Assembly (NCBI RefSeq): GCF_001661675.2
Contig: NZ_CP019602.1
Coordinates: 769,501 to 833,500 of the forward strand
Direction: 5' to 3'
Length of the DNA: 64,000 bases
From: Croceicoccus marinus
GTDB taxonomy: Bacteria > Pseudomonadota > Alphaproteobacteria > Sphingomonadales > Sphingomonadaceae
In this document: positions 23,984 through 33,386 of the stretch, piece after piece
Numbering within the stretch: the first letter of the stretch is position 1
Layout: the number at the start of each line of letters is the position of its first letter
Notes under the pieces: model-generated
Databases searched by the model: none
What the model was told of the DNA's origin: nothing
The model's input: the letters and a program-made list of their open reading frames with translations, nothing else
Program-made: the position numbers and the translations under genes

Positions 23984-26812
23984 TCAGAAATTCAGCCGTG
24001 CGCCGAACTTCATGGTCCAGCTATATTCCTCGTACTGCAGCAGGTTCCGCTGGCCGCCATAGTTGTTGTACGCGAAATATTTGGCGTCGTTGATGTTGAC
24101 CCATTCGTAATAGAGCTGGACCTGTTCGTTCAGCCGCAGCCGCGCGCTGAGGTCGAGCTGGAAGTGATCGTCGACATAGCGGTCCTCTTCCGGATCGCCG
24201 CCCAGCTCGTCGAGATAGCGGTCGCGATAGGTGCCCGACAGGCGGATGCTGACCGGACCCTTTTCATACCCCAGCACGCCGTTCAGCGTGTGCTTCGACG
24301 TCGCGGGCAGGGTGATCTCGCGGTAGTCGGTGACCGACGACAAGTCGGTGACGTCGCCATCGGGCACGCGGCCGGTCGCATCGGTATAGGTATAGTTCGC
24401 CTGCACCAGGAAGCCCGACAGCAGGCCCGGCAGGAAGTCCAGCGCCTGGCTGACACCCAGTTCCACGCCGAAGATCTCGGCGCTCTCGCCGTTGATCGGG
24501 ATGGTCGCTTCCTCGAACGCGGTGCCCAGGAACACGCCCGGCTCGTCCACGTCGACCTCGGCGATGTAATTGCTGACGTCCTTGTAGAACACCGCCGCGG
24601 TGATCGCGCCATTGCTCGACATGTAATATTCGGCGGTCAGATCGCCGTTCCATGCCTCGTAGGGCTCAAGATCGGGATTGCCGAAGGCGGCCTCGTCATC
24701 CTCGTTCAGCTCGACATGCGGGGCGAGCTGGAACAGGCCCGGCCGCACCAGCGATCGATAGCCCGCCGCGCGCAGGATCAGATCGGGCGCGGCTTCATAG
24801 CGGACATTCACGCTTGGCAGCCAGAACCCGTAATCCTTCTCGGCGGTCTGCGGCGTGACGGTGAAGAACTCGTCGTCCTCGGTCTCGGTAATGGTGACCA
24901 GATTGCCTGCCAGATCGTTCGACGTATGCTCGTATCGCACGCCCCCGATGACGGTCAGCGCGCTGTTTTCGAACCGGGCAAGGCCATAGCCTGCCAGTAT
25001 GTCCTCCGACGCGGTATAATCCTCCAGCGCGCTGTCGACGCCGCTGTCGAATTCGTTCAGCTCGAACGCGTCGCGGTTGGCATCGAAGAAACGGCGGACA
25101 CCGTCGTAATTGGGGACCGGATCGATGGCGGCCAGGCGATAGGTGCTGACCCCCAGTACGTCGGCAAGGGTAAACCCGTCGGTTTCCCAGAACTCGACGT
25201 CGAAATCATACCTCTTCTCGCGCCAGCGCCCCTTGAAGCCGCCCTGCAGCGTCAGCGTGCCGGCATCCAGGAAGAAGTCCTTGCCACCGTCGAACGTCAC
25301 CGCATATTCGTCATCCACGGAATCGGAGAGCGCGGTATATTCGATCTCGTCCAGCTCGTAGCCCGACGGATCGCGGAATGTCCGGCCGTTGCCCGCGATG
25401 TCCAGCGTGGGCACGCGCCCGGCGAAATCGATGTCGATGCGCTGGCTGTCGCCCGAAAAGTCGCGCGCGAACACGGCGGGGTCGATCGACCCGTCCTCCT
25501 TCTCGCTCGATCGGGCATAGCTGGCCGAATATTCGGCGAACCATCCGCTGTCGAGCTGGGTCTTGCCGCCCACGACCACGTTCCAGATGCGCTGGCGTTC
25601 AAAGCGGTCCTTGCCGTCGCGCTCGACGCCCAGCTCGTATTCGCCGTCGTCGCCCTGGGCCTGCGGACCGTCGTATAAGCTGACAGTCGATCCATTGCCC
25701 ACGGCCAGCGCATCCTCGACCTTCAGGATCAGGCGCCGGCGATATTCCTGGTCGTCGAACTGGCTCCACACGCCGCGCGCATACAGCTCGGTGGTCTCGC
25801 CGACGCGGAAATCCGCGCCCAGCGTGCCCGAGATGCGGGTACGCTCGACGTCATAGTCGCGGTACTGGATCTCTTCGGGATAGATCGCGCTGTCATTGTC
25901 GGTCCAGTCGTCCGCCTCGACATTGTCGGTCTCGAAGAAGCGGCGGTAATAGCTGATGCCGCCCGACACGCCGAAATCCTCGGTCACGCGCGTCGCGAAA
26001 TCGAAGCTGCCCTTGGGGGTCAGCTCGTTCGACAGCTCGTTATAGCTGCCCTCGACCCGCGCGGTATAGAGCGCTTCCTCGCGGTCGAAGGCGCTGGTGG
26101 TCTCGATCTCGATCGAGGCGCCGATGGTGTCGGCATCCATGTCGGGGGTCAGCGACTTCTTGACCGTGATCGATTCGATGATGTCGCTGCTGATCACGTC
26201 GAGCGCGACCTGGCGCACGTCGCTTTCGGGCGCAGGCAGCCGCACGCCGTTGAGCGAGGTGGCGTTCAGATTGGGATCGAGCCCGCGCACCGCCACGAAG
26301 CGGCCTTCGCCCTGGTCGTTCAGCACGTTGATGCCGGGCAGGCGGCGCAGCGATTCGGCCACGTTCTGGTCGGGAAACTGGCCAATCGCGTCGCGGGTCA
26401 GTACGTCGGACACGGTATCGGCCGCCTTCTTGCGGGAAAGCGCGCTGGCCTGGTTCGCCAGCTGGCCGACGACCAGGATGGAATCGTCCGCGCTGCCCAG
26501 CGCAACGGTCTGCTGCACGGTGCCGGTTTCGGGAACGGTGACGGTGATCGTCTCGGTCGGCGCGCCGACATAGCGGACTTCCAGCGTATAGGTACCGGCG
26601 GGTACTTCGGGAAAGCGGAACGACCCGTCACGCTCGGTCGAGGTGGTGCGGCCCAGTTCCAGTATGGTGACCTGCGCGGCCTGCAGCGCGCGGGTGCCGG
26701 TCGCGTCGACGACCGACCCGTCCAGCGTGCCCGCGGCCATGGCCTGCGGCGCGGCGATGATGGCGGAAAGCGCGCTGCCGATGACAAGCGCGGTGCGGAA
26801 TGTGCGGTTCAT
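23984..26812 (-). CDS. TonB-dependent receptor with N-terminal carboxypeptidase-like domain
   Basis: 942 aa from ATG 26812, with a signal peptide ending in AMAA. Residues ~30-120 form a carboxypeptidase-regulatory-like beta-sandwich (GTLDGSVVDATGTRALQAAQVTI..). A plug domain follows, with DAIGQFPDQNVAESLRRLPGI, and a 22-strand barrel ends in MKFGARLNF, the terminal Phe signal. It transports a ligand across the outer membrane using TonB energy. The downstream phytase suggests phytate or an inositol phosphate product as ligand; this is inference. A 192-bp gap upstream holds its promoter. Confidence 0.93.
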   Translation of the reverse strand: MNRTFRTALVIGSALSAIIAAPQAMAAGTLDGSVVDATGTRALQAAQVTILELGRTTSTERDGSFRFPEVPAGTYTLEVRYVGAPTETITVTVPETGTVQQTVALGSADDSILVVGQLANQASALSRKKAADTVSDVLTRDAIGQFPDQNVAESLRRLPGINVLNDQGEGRFVAVRGLDPNLNATSLNGVRLPAPESDVRQVALDVISSDIIESITVKKSLTPDMDADTIGASIEIETTSAFDREEALYTARVEGSYNELSNELTPKGSFDFATRVTEDFGVSGGISYYRRFFETDNVEADDWTDNDSAIYPEEIQYRDYDVERTRISGTLGADFRVGETTELYARGVWSQFDDQEYRRRLILKVEDALAVGNGSTVSLYDGPQAQGDDGEYELGVERDGKDRFERQRIWNVVVGGKTQLDSGWFAEYSASYARSSEKEDGSIDPAVFARDFSGDSQRIDIDFAGRVPTLDIAGNGRTFRDPSGYELDEIEYTALSDSVDDEYAVTFDGGKDFFLDAGTLTLQGGFKGRWREKRYDFDVEFWETDGFTLADVLGVSTYRLAAIDPVPNYDGVRRFFDANRDAFELNEFDSGVDSALEDYTASEDILAGYGLARFENSALTVIGGVRYEHTSNDLAGNLVTITETEDDEFFTVTPQTAEKDYGFWLPSVNVRYEAAPDLILRAAGYRSLVRPGLFQLAPHVELNEDDEAAFGNPDLEPYEAWNGDLTAEYYMSSNGAITAAVFYKDVSNYIAEVDVDEPGVFLGTAFEEATIPINGESAEIFGVELGVSQALDFLPGLLSGFLVQANYTYTDATGRVPDGDVTDLSSVTDYREITLPATSKHTLNGVLGYEKGPVSIRLSGTYRDRYLDELGGDPEEDRYVDDHFQLDLSARLRLNEQVQLYYEWVNINDAKYFAYNNYGGQRNLLQYEEYSWTMKFGARLNF

Positions 26813-27004
26813 GTGACCCCCTGAAGCCTTGTGTCTGACAGGGGATGCCAAGCCCCCCTTGGCGCAGCGGCTAGGGGGTGTTTGCGACGGACACGCGACA
26901 GTTGCGTTTCAATGGCGTTACAGGCAGCAATATTTCCGCATTGCCGCATGGGCATGATATTCGCGGCCCGAGCGGCGGATCATCGCGCGGGTCGTCCCGG
27001 GGCC

Positions 27005-27787
27005 TCAACGCAGGCGGAAGTCCACGTCGGGATAGCCATGGCCGGGGGGCACGCCCGCCCAGCGCTCGTCGCCTTCGCTGCGAACGACGGGCAGGATCTC
27101 GCGCACCGGAAATTCAAGCGCGCTCGCCCTGGCGTCGGCAAACCCCCGGCCCATGGCAAGCCGCATCAGCGTCGCGCGCGTAGGGCCCAGGATCTTCAGC
27201 CTGCCTCCTTCCGCATCCTCGATCAGCGCGCCTGCGCTGGCCCAGAAGCTGGCCGCATTCTCGGTCCGGTCGGGAGAGACGGGCGCACCCGCGGGTGCCT
27301 GCACGAGATAGAAGCGCGCATCGAAACGGCGCGCCAGCACGATTTCGGCAGGCGGGCACCAGCGCGCGAAGGGCATCAGCGCGGCCGGGTCCAGCGCCCA
27401 GCCGCGATCCGCCAGCAGCGCTGCGAACTCCGCACCCGCCAGCAATTCGGCGCGCGCCCGCGCAAGTTCGGAAAAGTCGGCATCGCCGCGCAGCCCGCAC
27501 AGCAGGCCGGTTTCCTCGAAGGTTTCGCGCAGCGCCGCCACGCGGGCGGAGGCTTCGGCCGGCGGCAGTCCGGGCGCCAGCCTTTGCGCCAGCACGCCGT
27601 CCGCCGCTTCGACGCGCCCGCCCGGAAATGCAATCATCCCGCCGGCAAAGGCCAGGCGGGACGATCGTTCGACCACAAGGATCTCGTCCGGCCCGCCAGA
27701 GGCGGAAGGACGCATCGCGATCAGCGTCGCTGCTGGGATCGCATCCTTCAGCCGCTGCGCCAGATCGGGCCTGTCATCAAGCTCCAT
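27005..27787 (-). CDS. Nudix hydrolase family protein
   Basis: 260 aa. The Nudix signature is present in the form AFPGGRVEAADG...ALRETFEETGLLCG, with a longer insertion between the GG and REx2EE parts than in MutT, as in the NUDT19/RNA-capping-like branch of acyl-CoA diphosphatases. It is expected to cleave a nucleoside diphosphate linked to another moiety; the substrate is unknown. It is followed on the same strand, 18 bp upstream in genome order, by the grxD-bolA group. Confidence 0.85.
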   Translation of the reverse strand: MELDDRPDLAQRLKDAIPAATLIAMRPSASGGPDEILVVERSSRLAFAGGMIAFPGGRVEAADGVLAQRLAPGLPPAEASARVAALRETFEETGLLCGLRGDADFSELARARAELLAGAEFAALLADRGWALDPAALMPFARWCPPAEIVLARRFDARFYLVQAPAGAPVSPDRTENAASFWASAGALIEDAEGGRLKILGPTRATLMRLAMGRGFADARASALEFPVREILPVVRSEGDERWAGVPPGHGYPDVDFRLR

Positions 27788-27805
27788 CGGACGCGCGGCC
27801 TTCCT

Positions 27806-28135
27806 CTATTCGGCCTTGGCGCAGCCCTGCTCGTTCATCAGCGTCTGCAGTTCGCCGGCCTCGAACATCTCCATCATGATGTCGCTGCCGCCGACGAATT
27901 CGCCTTTGACATAAAGCTGCGGAATGGTCGGCCATTCGGAATAGGCCTTGATGCCCTGCCGGATTTCCATGTCCTGCAGCACGTCGACCGATCCATAGGC
28001 CACGCCGCAATGCTCGAGGATGGCGACCGCGCGGCTGGAAAACCCGCACTGGGGGAACAGCGGCGTGCCTTTCATGAACAGGACGACATCGTCTTTGCTG
28101 ACGATATCCTTGATGCGGTCATTGGTGTCGGACAT
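27806..28135 (-). CDS. grxD: Monothiol glutaredoxin, Grx4 family
   Basis: 109 aa from ATG 28135. The CGFS active site is at Cys30 ([10 protein letters not shown]), with the [23 protein letters not shown] glutathione-binding region downstream. Grx4/GrxD proteins bind a [2Fe-2S] cluster with glutathione and pass clusters on, often in complex with BolA. The bolA gene lies 40 bp upstream on the same strand, as expected for the pair. The C-terminal CAKAE tail carries an extra Cys. Confidence 0.94.
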   Translation of the reverse strand: MSDTNDRIKDIVSKDDVVLFMKGTPLFPQCGFSSRAVAILEHCGVAYGSVDVLQDMEIRQGIKAYSEWPTIPQLYVKGEFVGGSDIMMEMFEAGELQTLMNEQGCAKAE

Positions 28136-28175
28136 TTGGGTTCCCGGTATTTTCAAAAATAGATTGTCGTGATCG

Positions 28176-28409
28176 TCAATTGGGAACCGCGGTGGTCAGT
28201 TGCAAGGCGTGGAGTTCCCCGCCCATGCGCCCGCCCAGTGCATCATAGACCGCCTTGTGCTGCTTCACGCGCGTCATCCCGGCGAAAGAGGGCGACACCA
28301 CATGCGCCGCATAATGATCGCCGTCGCCCGCCAGATCGCGGATGGTGACGTCCGCATCGGGAATGGCATCGCGGATAAGGCGCTCGATCTCGTCTGCCTG
28401 CATCGCCAT
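28176..28409 (-). CDS. BolA family protein, GrxD partner
   Basis: 77 aa with the BolA fold: helix [33 protein letters not shown], then [18 protein letters not shown] with the conserved His that can co-ligate an iron-sulfur cluster with Grx4. It lies between the DUF1476 gene (2 bp gap) and grxD, making an operon for iron-sulfur handling. Confidence 0.93.
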   Translation of the reverse strand: MAMQADEIERLIRDAIPDADVTIRDLAGDGDHYAAHVVSPSFAGMTRVKQHKAVYDALGGRMGGELHALQLTTAVPN

Positions 28410-28411
28410 GA

Positions 28412-28735
28412 TCAGCTCTCGCTCATCAGCTGGCGGCGCGCCTCGATCATCTTCTCGTCCAGCGCGGCGCGCACCATCGCGTCGTCGGTATCGACGCCCG
28501 CGCTGGTCAGGTCGCCCAGCACCTTGCGGATCACGTCCTCGTCGCCCGCTTCCTCGAAATCGGCCTGGACCACTGCCTTGCGATAGGCCTCGGTCTCGAC
28601 ATCAGACAGGCCCATCAGCCCGGCGGCCCATTCGCCCACCAGCCGGTTGCGGCGCGCGGTCACGCGGAACAGCATTTCCTCGTCCATCGCGGCCTTGGCT
28701 TCCTCGGCGCGGCGGCGGTCGTTGAAATCGGTCAT
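28412..28735 (-). CDS. DUF1476 protein, F1-ATPase zeta-type inhibitor
   Basis: 107 aa, all-alpha, of the DUF1476 family. The N-terminus FNDRRRAEEAKAAMDEEMLFRVTARRNRLVGEWAAGLMG matches the zeta subunit described in Paracoccus, which blocks ATP hydrolysis by F1 with its N-terminal inhibitory helix. The start at 28735 is fixed by the conserved MTDF opening. It precedes bolA by 2 bp. Confidence 0.9.
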   Translation of the reverse strand: MTDFNDRRRAEEAKAAMDEEMLFRVTARRNRLVGEWAAGLMGLSDVETEAYRKAVVQADFEEAGDEDVIRKVLGDLTSAGVDTDDAMVRAALDEKMIEARRQLMSES

Positions 28736-28766
28736 TGTGGTCAGTCCTCTTCGAAAAACGGTGTCG

Positions 28767-29369
28767 TCAGGCCGCCTTGTCGCGCGGACCGGAAAGAAAC
28801 GAAAGATCGCCCGCGGCCTTCGCCTCATAGGCGGAAATCGCGTCCTGGCGCGCCATGGTCAGCCCGACCTCGTCCAGTCCTTCCAGCAGGCAGTGGCGGC
28901 GGAACGGATCGATCTCGAACGTGAAGCGGTCCTGGAACGGCGTGGTGACGGTGCAATGTTCAAGGTCGATGGCGATCTCGTCGCTCGCCGCCACGTCCAG
29001 AAGGCGGTCGACCTGCTCCTGCGGCAGCGCGACGGTCAGGATCCCGTTCTTGAACGCATTGCCCGCGAATATGTCGGAAAAGCTGGGCGCGATCACCGCC
29101 GTGATCCCCATGTCGAGCAGCGCCCAGGCGGCATGCTCGCGGCTGGAACCGCAGCCGAAATTGTCGCCCGCGATCAGGATCGGCGCGCCTTCGAAGCGCG
29201 GATCGTCGAAGACATTGCCGTCCTTCGCGCGCACCGTCTCGAACGCGCCTTCGCCCAGCCCCTCGCGGGTGATGGTCTTCAGCCAGCGCGCGGGGATGAT
29301 GACGTCGGTATCGACGTTCTTCGCTCCGAACGGGATGGCCCGCCCTTCGATCCGGTCAATCTTGTCCAT
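28767..29369 (-). CDS. leuD: 3-isopropylmalate dehydratase small subunit
   Basis: 200 aa with the swivel-domain motifs [30 protein letters not shown] and [10 protein letters not shown] of LeuD. With LeuC it isomerises 2-isopropylmalate to 3-isopropylmalate in leucine synthesis. It is 31 bp upstream of the DUF1476 gene on the same strand. leuC lies ~890 bp away, with a glycosylase and a small membrane protein in between. Confidence 0.96.
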   Translation of the reverse strand: MDKIDRIEGRAIPFGAKNVDTDVIIPARWLKTITREGLGEGAFETVRAKDGNVFDDPRFEGAPILIAGDNFGCGSSREHAAWALLDMGITAVIAPSFSDIFAGNAFKNGILTVALPQEQVDRLLDVAASDEIAIDLEHCTVTTPFQDRFTFEIDPFRRHCLLEGLDEVGLTMARQDAISAYEAKAAGDLSFLSGPRDKAA

Positions 29370-29449
29370 GGATTCAGCCTATATGGCGAAGCCGCACGCG
29401 GCTCAACGTCCGAATGCGCGCGCCTGCGTGCCGGTGCGATCGGCTGCGA

Positions 29450-29620
29450 TCAATCGGTCTCGGGATTCTCGCCCGAGGGGACCGAAGCGGCGGGCCTGTC
29501 CTTCTTCTTCGCGCGCTCCATCCGGCGCGAGGCGTACATGACCGCCGCCGCCAATGCGGCCGATCCGATCGCGGCACCTGCCATGGCGGCCTTGGAAGTC
29601 CAGCTGTTGTCTTCGCTCAT
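29450..29620 (-). CDS. Small 56-aa membrane-associated protein
   Basis: Read from ATG 29620, 56 aa: a short polar N-terminus, an Ala-rich membrane helix (AAMAGAAIGSAALAAAVMYA), then a basic patch RRMERAKKKD and a Pro/Ser tail. No family recognised. It sits between leuD and the glycosylase on the same strand with ~80-100 bp on each side. Codon use is like the neighbours and the charge pattern suits a single-span inner-membrane protein. Confidence 0.6.
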   Translation of the reverse strand: MSEDNSWTSKAAMAGAAIGSAALAAAVMYASRRMERAKKKDRPAASVPSGENPETD

Positions 29621-29719
29621 GACGTTATCCGTCTTTCTGTGTCCGTTTCGGGCCTCTCGCCCGCCAGCGCCCTATCTCCCCTGCACGGGGTGAAACGCAA
29701 GGGCGCAGGGCGATTTTAT

Positions 29720-30253
29720 TCACCGCTCCCGCCCCTGGTCCAGATGGCGCGCCAGCACCATCCAGCGCTGCTGCTTTTCCGCCGGCGTGATCGCGCAATA
29801 GGCCGGGCTGGAGGAAGGCAAATCGACCAGCGCGATGCCGCCTGCTCCCGCCATTGCCCGCCGCCCGATCCGCGCGGCGGCGCTGCCGTTGAAGGCGACC
29901 GCGCGCAGGTCGGGCAGGATGCCCGCCAGCCCGCGCAGATCGGTCCGCTCCACGTCGCGCAGCGCGGTGTCGAGGCTCCCCTCGCGCCGCCCGCTCGCCG
30001 CCACGTCCCAAAGCCCGATGCCGCGCGAAAGCAGCGCGGCCAGCCGTTCGTCATAGGGCAGGGCAGGCAGGTCGGGGATGTCTGCCGCGCCGCCAAGCAG
30101 ATGCCAGAACCGGTTCTGCGGATGCGCGTAATAGCGCGCCTCGGCCAGCGAGCGGTCTCCCGGCAGGCTGCCGCAGATCAGCAGCCGCGTATCGGCATTC
30201 ACGACCGGCGCGAAACCGGTCTTGCGAAGGGCGGCTGCGTCTTGGCTCACCAT
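29720..30253 (-). CDS. DNA-deoxyinosine glycosylase-like protein (uracil-DNA glycosylase superfamily, HDG type)
   Basis: 177 aa from ATG 30253. The ICGSLPGDRSLAEARYYAHPQNRFWHLLG motif and the second motif LPSSSPA belong to the uracil-DNA glycosylase superfamily in its hypoxanthine (family 6) form. It is expected to remove deaminated adenine (hypoxanthine) from DNA. The start is 4 bp after the leuC stop, so it is likely co-transcribed with leuC. Confidence 0.85.
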   Translation of the reverse strand: MVSQDAAALRKTGFAPVVNADTRLLICGSLPGDRSLAEARYYAHPQNRFWHLLGGAADIPDLPALPYDERLAALLSRGIGLWDVAASGRREGSLDTALRDVERTDLRGLAGILPDLRAVAFNGSAAARIGRRAMAGAGGIALVDLPSSSPAYCAITPAEKQQRWMVLARHLDQGRER

Positions 30254-30257
30254 GCGA

Positions 30258-31709
30258 TCACGCCGGTTCCGTCTCCGCCGCGCCCAGCATGCGCACATCG
30301 GTCAGCCGGCCCGTCACCGCCGCCGCCGCCGCCATCGCGGGGCTGACCAGATGGGTGCGAGACCCCGGACCCTGACGACCCACGAAATTGCGGTTCGAGG
30401 TCGAGGCGCAGCGCTCGCCCGCGGGCACCTTGTCGGGGTTCATGCCAAGACAGGCCGAACAGCCCGGCTCGCGCCATTCGAGGCCTGCGTCGGTGAAGAT
30501 CTTGTCCAGCCCCTCGGCCTCGGCCTGCAGCTTGACCAGTCCCGATCCGGGCACCACGATGGCCCATGTCACATTGGCGGCCTTCTTGCGCCCCTTCAGC
30601 ACGGCGGCGGCGGCGCGCAGATCCTCGATCCGGCTGTTGGTGCAGCTGCCGATGAAGACGTTCTGCACCTCGATATCGGTCATCTTCATGCCCGGCTCCA
30701 GCCCCATGTAGTCGAGGCCGGCCTGCGCCGCGGCCTGCTTCGACGGATCGGCAAAGCTGGCGGGATCGGGCACGCTGCCGGTGATCGCGACGGTATCCTC
30801 GGGGCTGGTGCCCCAGGTGACGGTTGGCTGGATGTCGGCGGCGTCGATCACCACGGTCTTGTCGAACACCGCACCCTGGTCAGTGGGCAGCGTCTTCCAC
30901 CATGCCAGCGCCTTGTCCCAGTCGGCACCCTTGGGCGCCATCGGGCGGCCCTTCAGATAGGCAAAGGTCGTCTCGTCCGGGGCGATAAGCCCCGCGCGCG
31001 CGCCGCCCTCGATCGCCATGTTGCACACGGTCAGGCGGCTCTCGATGCTCATGCCCTCGAACACCTTGCCGCGATATTCGACGACATGGCCGGTGCCGCC
31101 CGCCGTGCCTGTCACGCCGATGATATGCATGACGACATCCTTGGCGGTCACGCCGGGGGCCAGCTCGCCCTCCACGCGCACTTCCATGGTCTTCGACCGC
31201 TTCAGCAGCAGCGTCTGCGTCGCCAGCACATGCTCGACCTCGCTGGTGCCGATCCCGAACGCCAGCGCGCCCAGCCCGCCGTGGCTGGCCGTATGCGAAT
31301 CGCCGCACACGATGGTCGCGCCCGGTAGAGAGAATCCCTGCTCCGGCCCCACGACATGCACGATGCCCTGTTCCTTGTCCGCGTCGCCAATATAGCGAAT
31401 CCCGAACGAAGGCGCATTGCCCTCCAGCGCGGCCAGCTGCTGCGCGCTGGCGGGATCGGCGATGGGGATGCGCTGGCCCGCATCGTTGCGCCGCGCGGTG
31501 GTCGGCAGGTTGTGGTCGGGCACCGCCAGCGTCAGATCGGGGCGGCGCACCGTGCGGCCCGCCATGCGCAGCGCCTCGAACGCCTGCGGGCTCGTCACCT
31601 CGTGGACGAGGTGGCGGTCGATATAGACAAGGCAGGTGCCGTCGTCGCGGCGCTCCACCACATGGGCGTCGAAGATCTTTTCGTACAGGGTGCGGGGCGT
31701 GTCGGTCAT
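30258..31709 (-). CDS. leuC: 3-isopropylmalate dehydratase large subunit
   Basis: 483 aa, aconitase family. The [4Fe-4S] cysteines appear in [10 protein letters not shown] and the [10 protein letters not shown] segment, and substrate-binding motifs in [11 protein letters not shown]. It works with LeuD in leucine synthesis. The start at 31709 gives the conserved opening [18 protein letters not shown]. The AT-richer 95 bp upstream, shared with divergent crtZ, should hold both promoters. Confidence 0.96.
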   Translation of the reverse strand: MTDTPRTLYEKIFDAHVVERRDDGTCLVYIDRHLVHEVTSPQAFEALRMAGRTVRRPDLTLAVPDHNLPTTARRNDAGQRIPIADPASAQQLAALEGNAPSFGIRYIGDADKEQGIVHVVGPEQGFSLPGATIVCGDSHTASHGGLGALAFGIGTSEVEHVLATQTLLLKRSKTMEVRVEGELAPGVTAKDVVMHIIGVTGTAGGTGHVVEYRGKVFEGMSIESRLTVCNMAIEGGARAGLIAPDETTFAYLKGRPMAPKGADWDKALAWWKTLPTDQGAVFDKTVVIDAADIQPTVTWGTSPEDTVAITGSVPDPASFADPSKQAAAQAGLDYMGLEPGMKMTDIEVQNVFIGSCTNSRIEDLRAAAAVLKGRKKAANVTWAIVVPGSGLVKLQAEAEGLDKIFTDAGLEWREPGCSACLGMNPDKVPAGERCASTSNRNFVGRQGPGSRTHLVSPAMAAAAAVTGRLTDVRMLGAAETEPA

Positions 31710-31804
31710 GATGCACGCGCATTTGCTCTGCCATCGGTAACATTGCAAGCCCGCAGCCGTGTGCAATTGCCTCCGCGGCCCGGTGAGAGTAGAGCGGGGC
31801 CGAC

Positions 31805-32323
31805 ATGTCGATCCTTGCCAAGATAGCAATCACGCTTGCCGCCTGCGCCGCGATGGAAGGCGTCGCCTGGGCCAGCCACAAGTACATCATGCACGGCTGG
31901 GGCTGGGGCTGGCACCGCGACCACCACGAACGGCACGACAATTTTCTCGAAAAGAACGATCTCTACGCCCTGGTCGGCGCAGCCATGAGCATCGCGATGT
32001 TCGCGCTGGGCAGCCCGCTGGTCATGGGCGCGTCGGCGTGGGAGCCCGCGACATGGATCGGCATGGGCATATTGCTGTACGGCGTGATCTACACGCTGGT
32101 GCACGACGGCCTCGTCCATCAGCGCTGGTTCCGCTACGTCCCGCGCGGCGGTTATCTGAAACGGCTGGTCCAGGCCCACCACCTCCACCACGCCACGCAG
32201 TCGAAGGAAGGCGGCGTCAGCTTCGGCTTCGTCATCGCGCGCAGCCCGGCAGCCCTGAAACGCGACCTGAAGGCCCAGCGCGAAGCTGGCAGGGCGGTAT
32301 TGCGCGAAGGCGCGGGGGTTTAG
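31805..32323 (+). CDS. crtZ: Beta-carotene hydroxylase CrtZ
   Basis: 172-aa membrane protein of the fatty-acid-hydroxylase-like di-iron family. The histidine boxes are [22 protein letters not shown] and [10 protein letters not shown], plus H in [11 protein letters not shown]. It adds 3-hydroxyl groups to beta-ionone rings to make zeaxanthin-type yellow carotenoids. Other crt genes are not nearby, so the gene is scattered from the main cluster, as is common in sphingomonads. Divergent from leuC. Confidence 0.95.
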   Translation: MSILAKIAITLAACAAMEGVAWASHKYIMHGWGWGWHRDHHERHDNFLEKNDLYALVGAAMSIAMFALGSPLVMGASAWEPATWIGMGILLYGVIYTLVHDGLVHQRWFRYVPRGGYLKRLVQAHHLHHATQSKEGGVSFGFVIARSPAALKRDLKAQREAGRAVLREGAGV

Positions 32324-32399
32324 CGCCGCGCTGCTGCGGCAGGTTTCAGGTGCTTGGGTAAAGTTGATCGGATGACCGGAACGGGGTGGATAGCTGCCG

Positions 32400-32846
32400 C
32401 TAAATATCGAACCTCAACGCCGAAGAGTCGCCTTCCCAAAATCGATAAAGCTTGTCCCACCATTTGCGGGTTTCCGGGCCAAGGTAGGGATCGAAGTCCG
32501 ATGCATGAACGCCGCCATCACCTCTAAATCGGTCGTTGCCGCCTAGATGATTTTGTATGCTCTCCAAGAACCCGATTGTCGCAGCCTCCTGCACATATTC
32601 GTCCCCCTCGATGTGCCAAAGCTCGACGACTTCAAAGACTTTGTCGAAGTTCGAAATGTCCCCTCGACGCATTCGGTCGATCAGGTGCCTCGCAAGGTCG
32701 CCCAACGCGATGTATCGCGGCAACTGTGGCTCGTCTGAGTAGTCAGCTAGGAACGCTTGCCACTGGCCACTGAACGACGGGTCAGCCTCAAGCATCGGTG
32801 CAAACATTTCATCGCGTTCGATCATTGGCTTAGTTTGACGGCTCAC
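32400..32846 (-). CDS. Hypothetical protein, 148 aa, isolated and compositionally different
   Basis: Mostly helical soluble protein with the pattern MLEADPSFSGQWQAFLADYSDEPQLPRYIALGDLARHLI...VFEVVELWHIEGDEYVQEAATIGFLESIQN. This resembles a family of small proteins of unknown function (DUF7674-like, from memory) often found alone or near toxin/immunity genes. Its codon use is noticeably less GC-biased than that of crtZ and the chorismate mutase around it, so it was probably acquired by transfer. No partner gene is visible. Confidence 0.7.
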   Translation of the reverse strand: MSRQTKPMIERDEMFAPMLEADPSFSGQWQAFLADYSDEPQLPRYIALGDLARHLIDRMRRGDISNFDKVFEVVELWHIEGDEYVQEAATIGFLESIQNHLGGNDRFRGDGGVHASDFDPYLGPETRKWWDKLYRFWEGDSSALRFDI

Positions 32847-32921
32847 CTGCGAGTCAGCAATCGGTCGTTACCGGAAAGTCCGCTCTCGGCCAGAAACCCG
32901 CAAAAGCCGCCGCCTCAGCAA

Positions 32922-33239
32922 TCAACCCTTCGCCGCCGCGGCCCGCTCATGATGCCGGATCACCTCGTCGATCACGAAGCGCAGGAACTTCTCCGAAAAT
33001 TCCGGATCCAGGTCCGCTTCCGCCGCCAAAGCGCGCAGGCGTTCGATCTGGCGCTGCTCGCGGGTCGGGTCGGCGGGGGGCAGGGCGGCCTTCGCCTTGT
33101 ATTCGCCCACCGCCTGCGTGATCCGAAAGCGTTCGGCCAGGATGTGGATCAGCGCCGCATCGATATTGTCGATGCTCTTGCGAAAGGCGGCCAGCACCGC
33201 ATCGGGCGCGGCTTCGTCCATGGTGCGTTCGTCGGTCAT
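32922..33239 (-). CDS. Chorismate mutase, AroQ type
   Basis: 105 aa, three-helix AroQ fold: residues around SIDNIDAALIHILAERFRITQAVGEYK, the catalytic REQRQIERLRALA segment and FLRFVIDEVIRHHE. It converts chorismate to prephenate for phenylalanine and tyrosine. Start at 33239. Divergent from the polyprenyl synthase gene. Confidence 0.93.
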   Translation of the reverse strand: MTDERTMDEAAPDAVLAAFRKSIDNIDAALIHILAERFRITQAVGEYKAKAALPPADPTREQRQIERLRALAAEADLDPEFSEKFLRFVIDEVIRHHERAAAAKG

Positions 33240-33386
33240 GATGCGCGCCCTATAATGCAGGGGGCCTTTCACGCAAATTCTTTGCGCGATCGGCCGCCTG
33301 CGCGCAGCTTTCGGCCGGCTTTCCCATCGCCGCAAGTGCGAACTTGGTGCTTGCCATCGGGCACCCCGGGCCACTAGGGAGACCGC

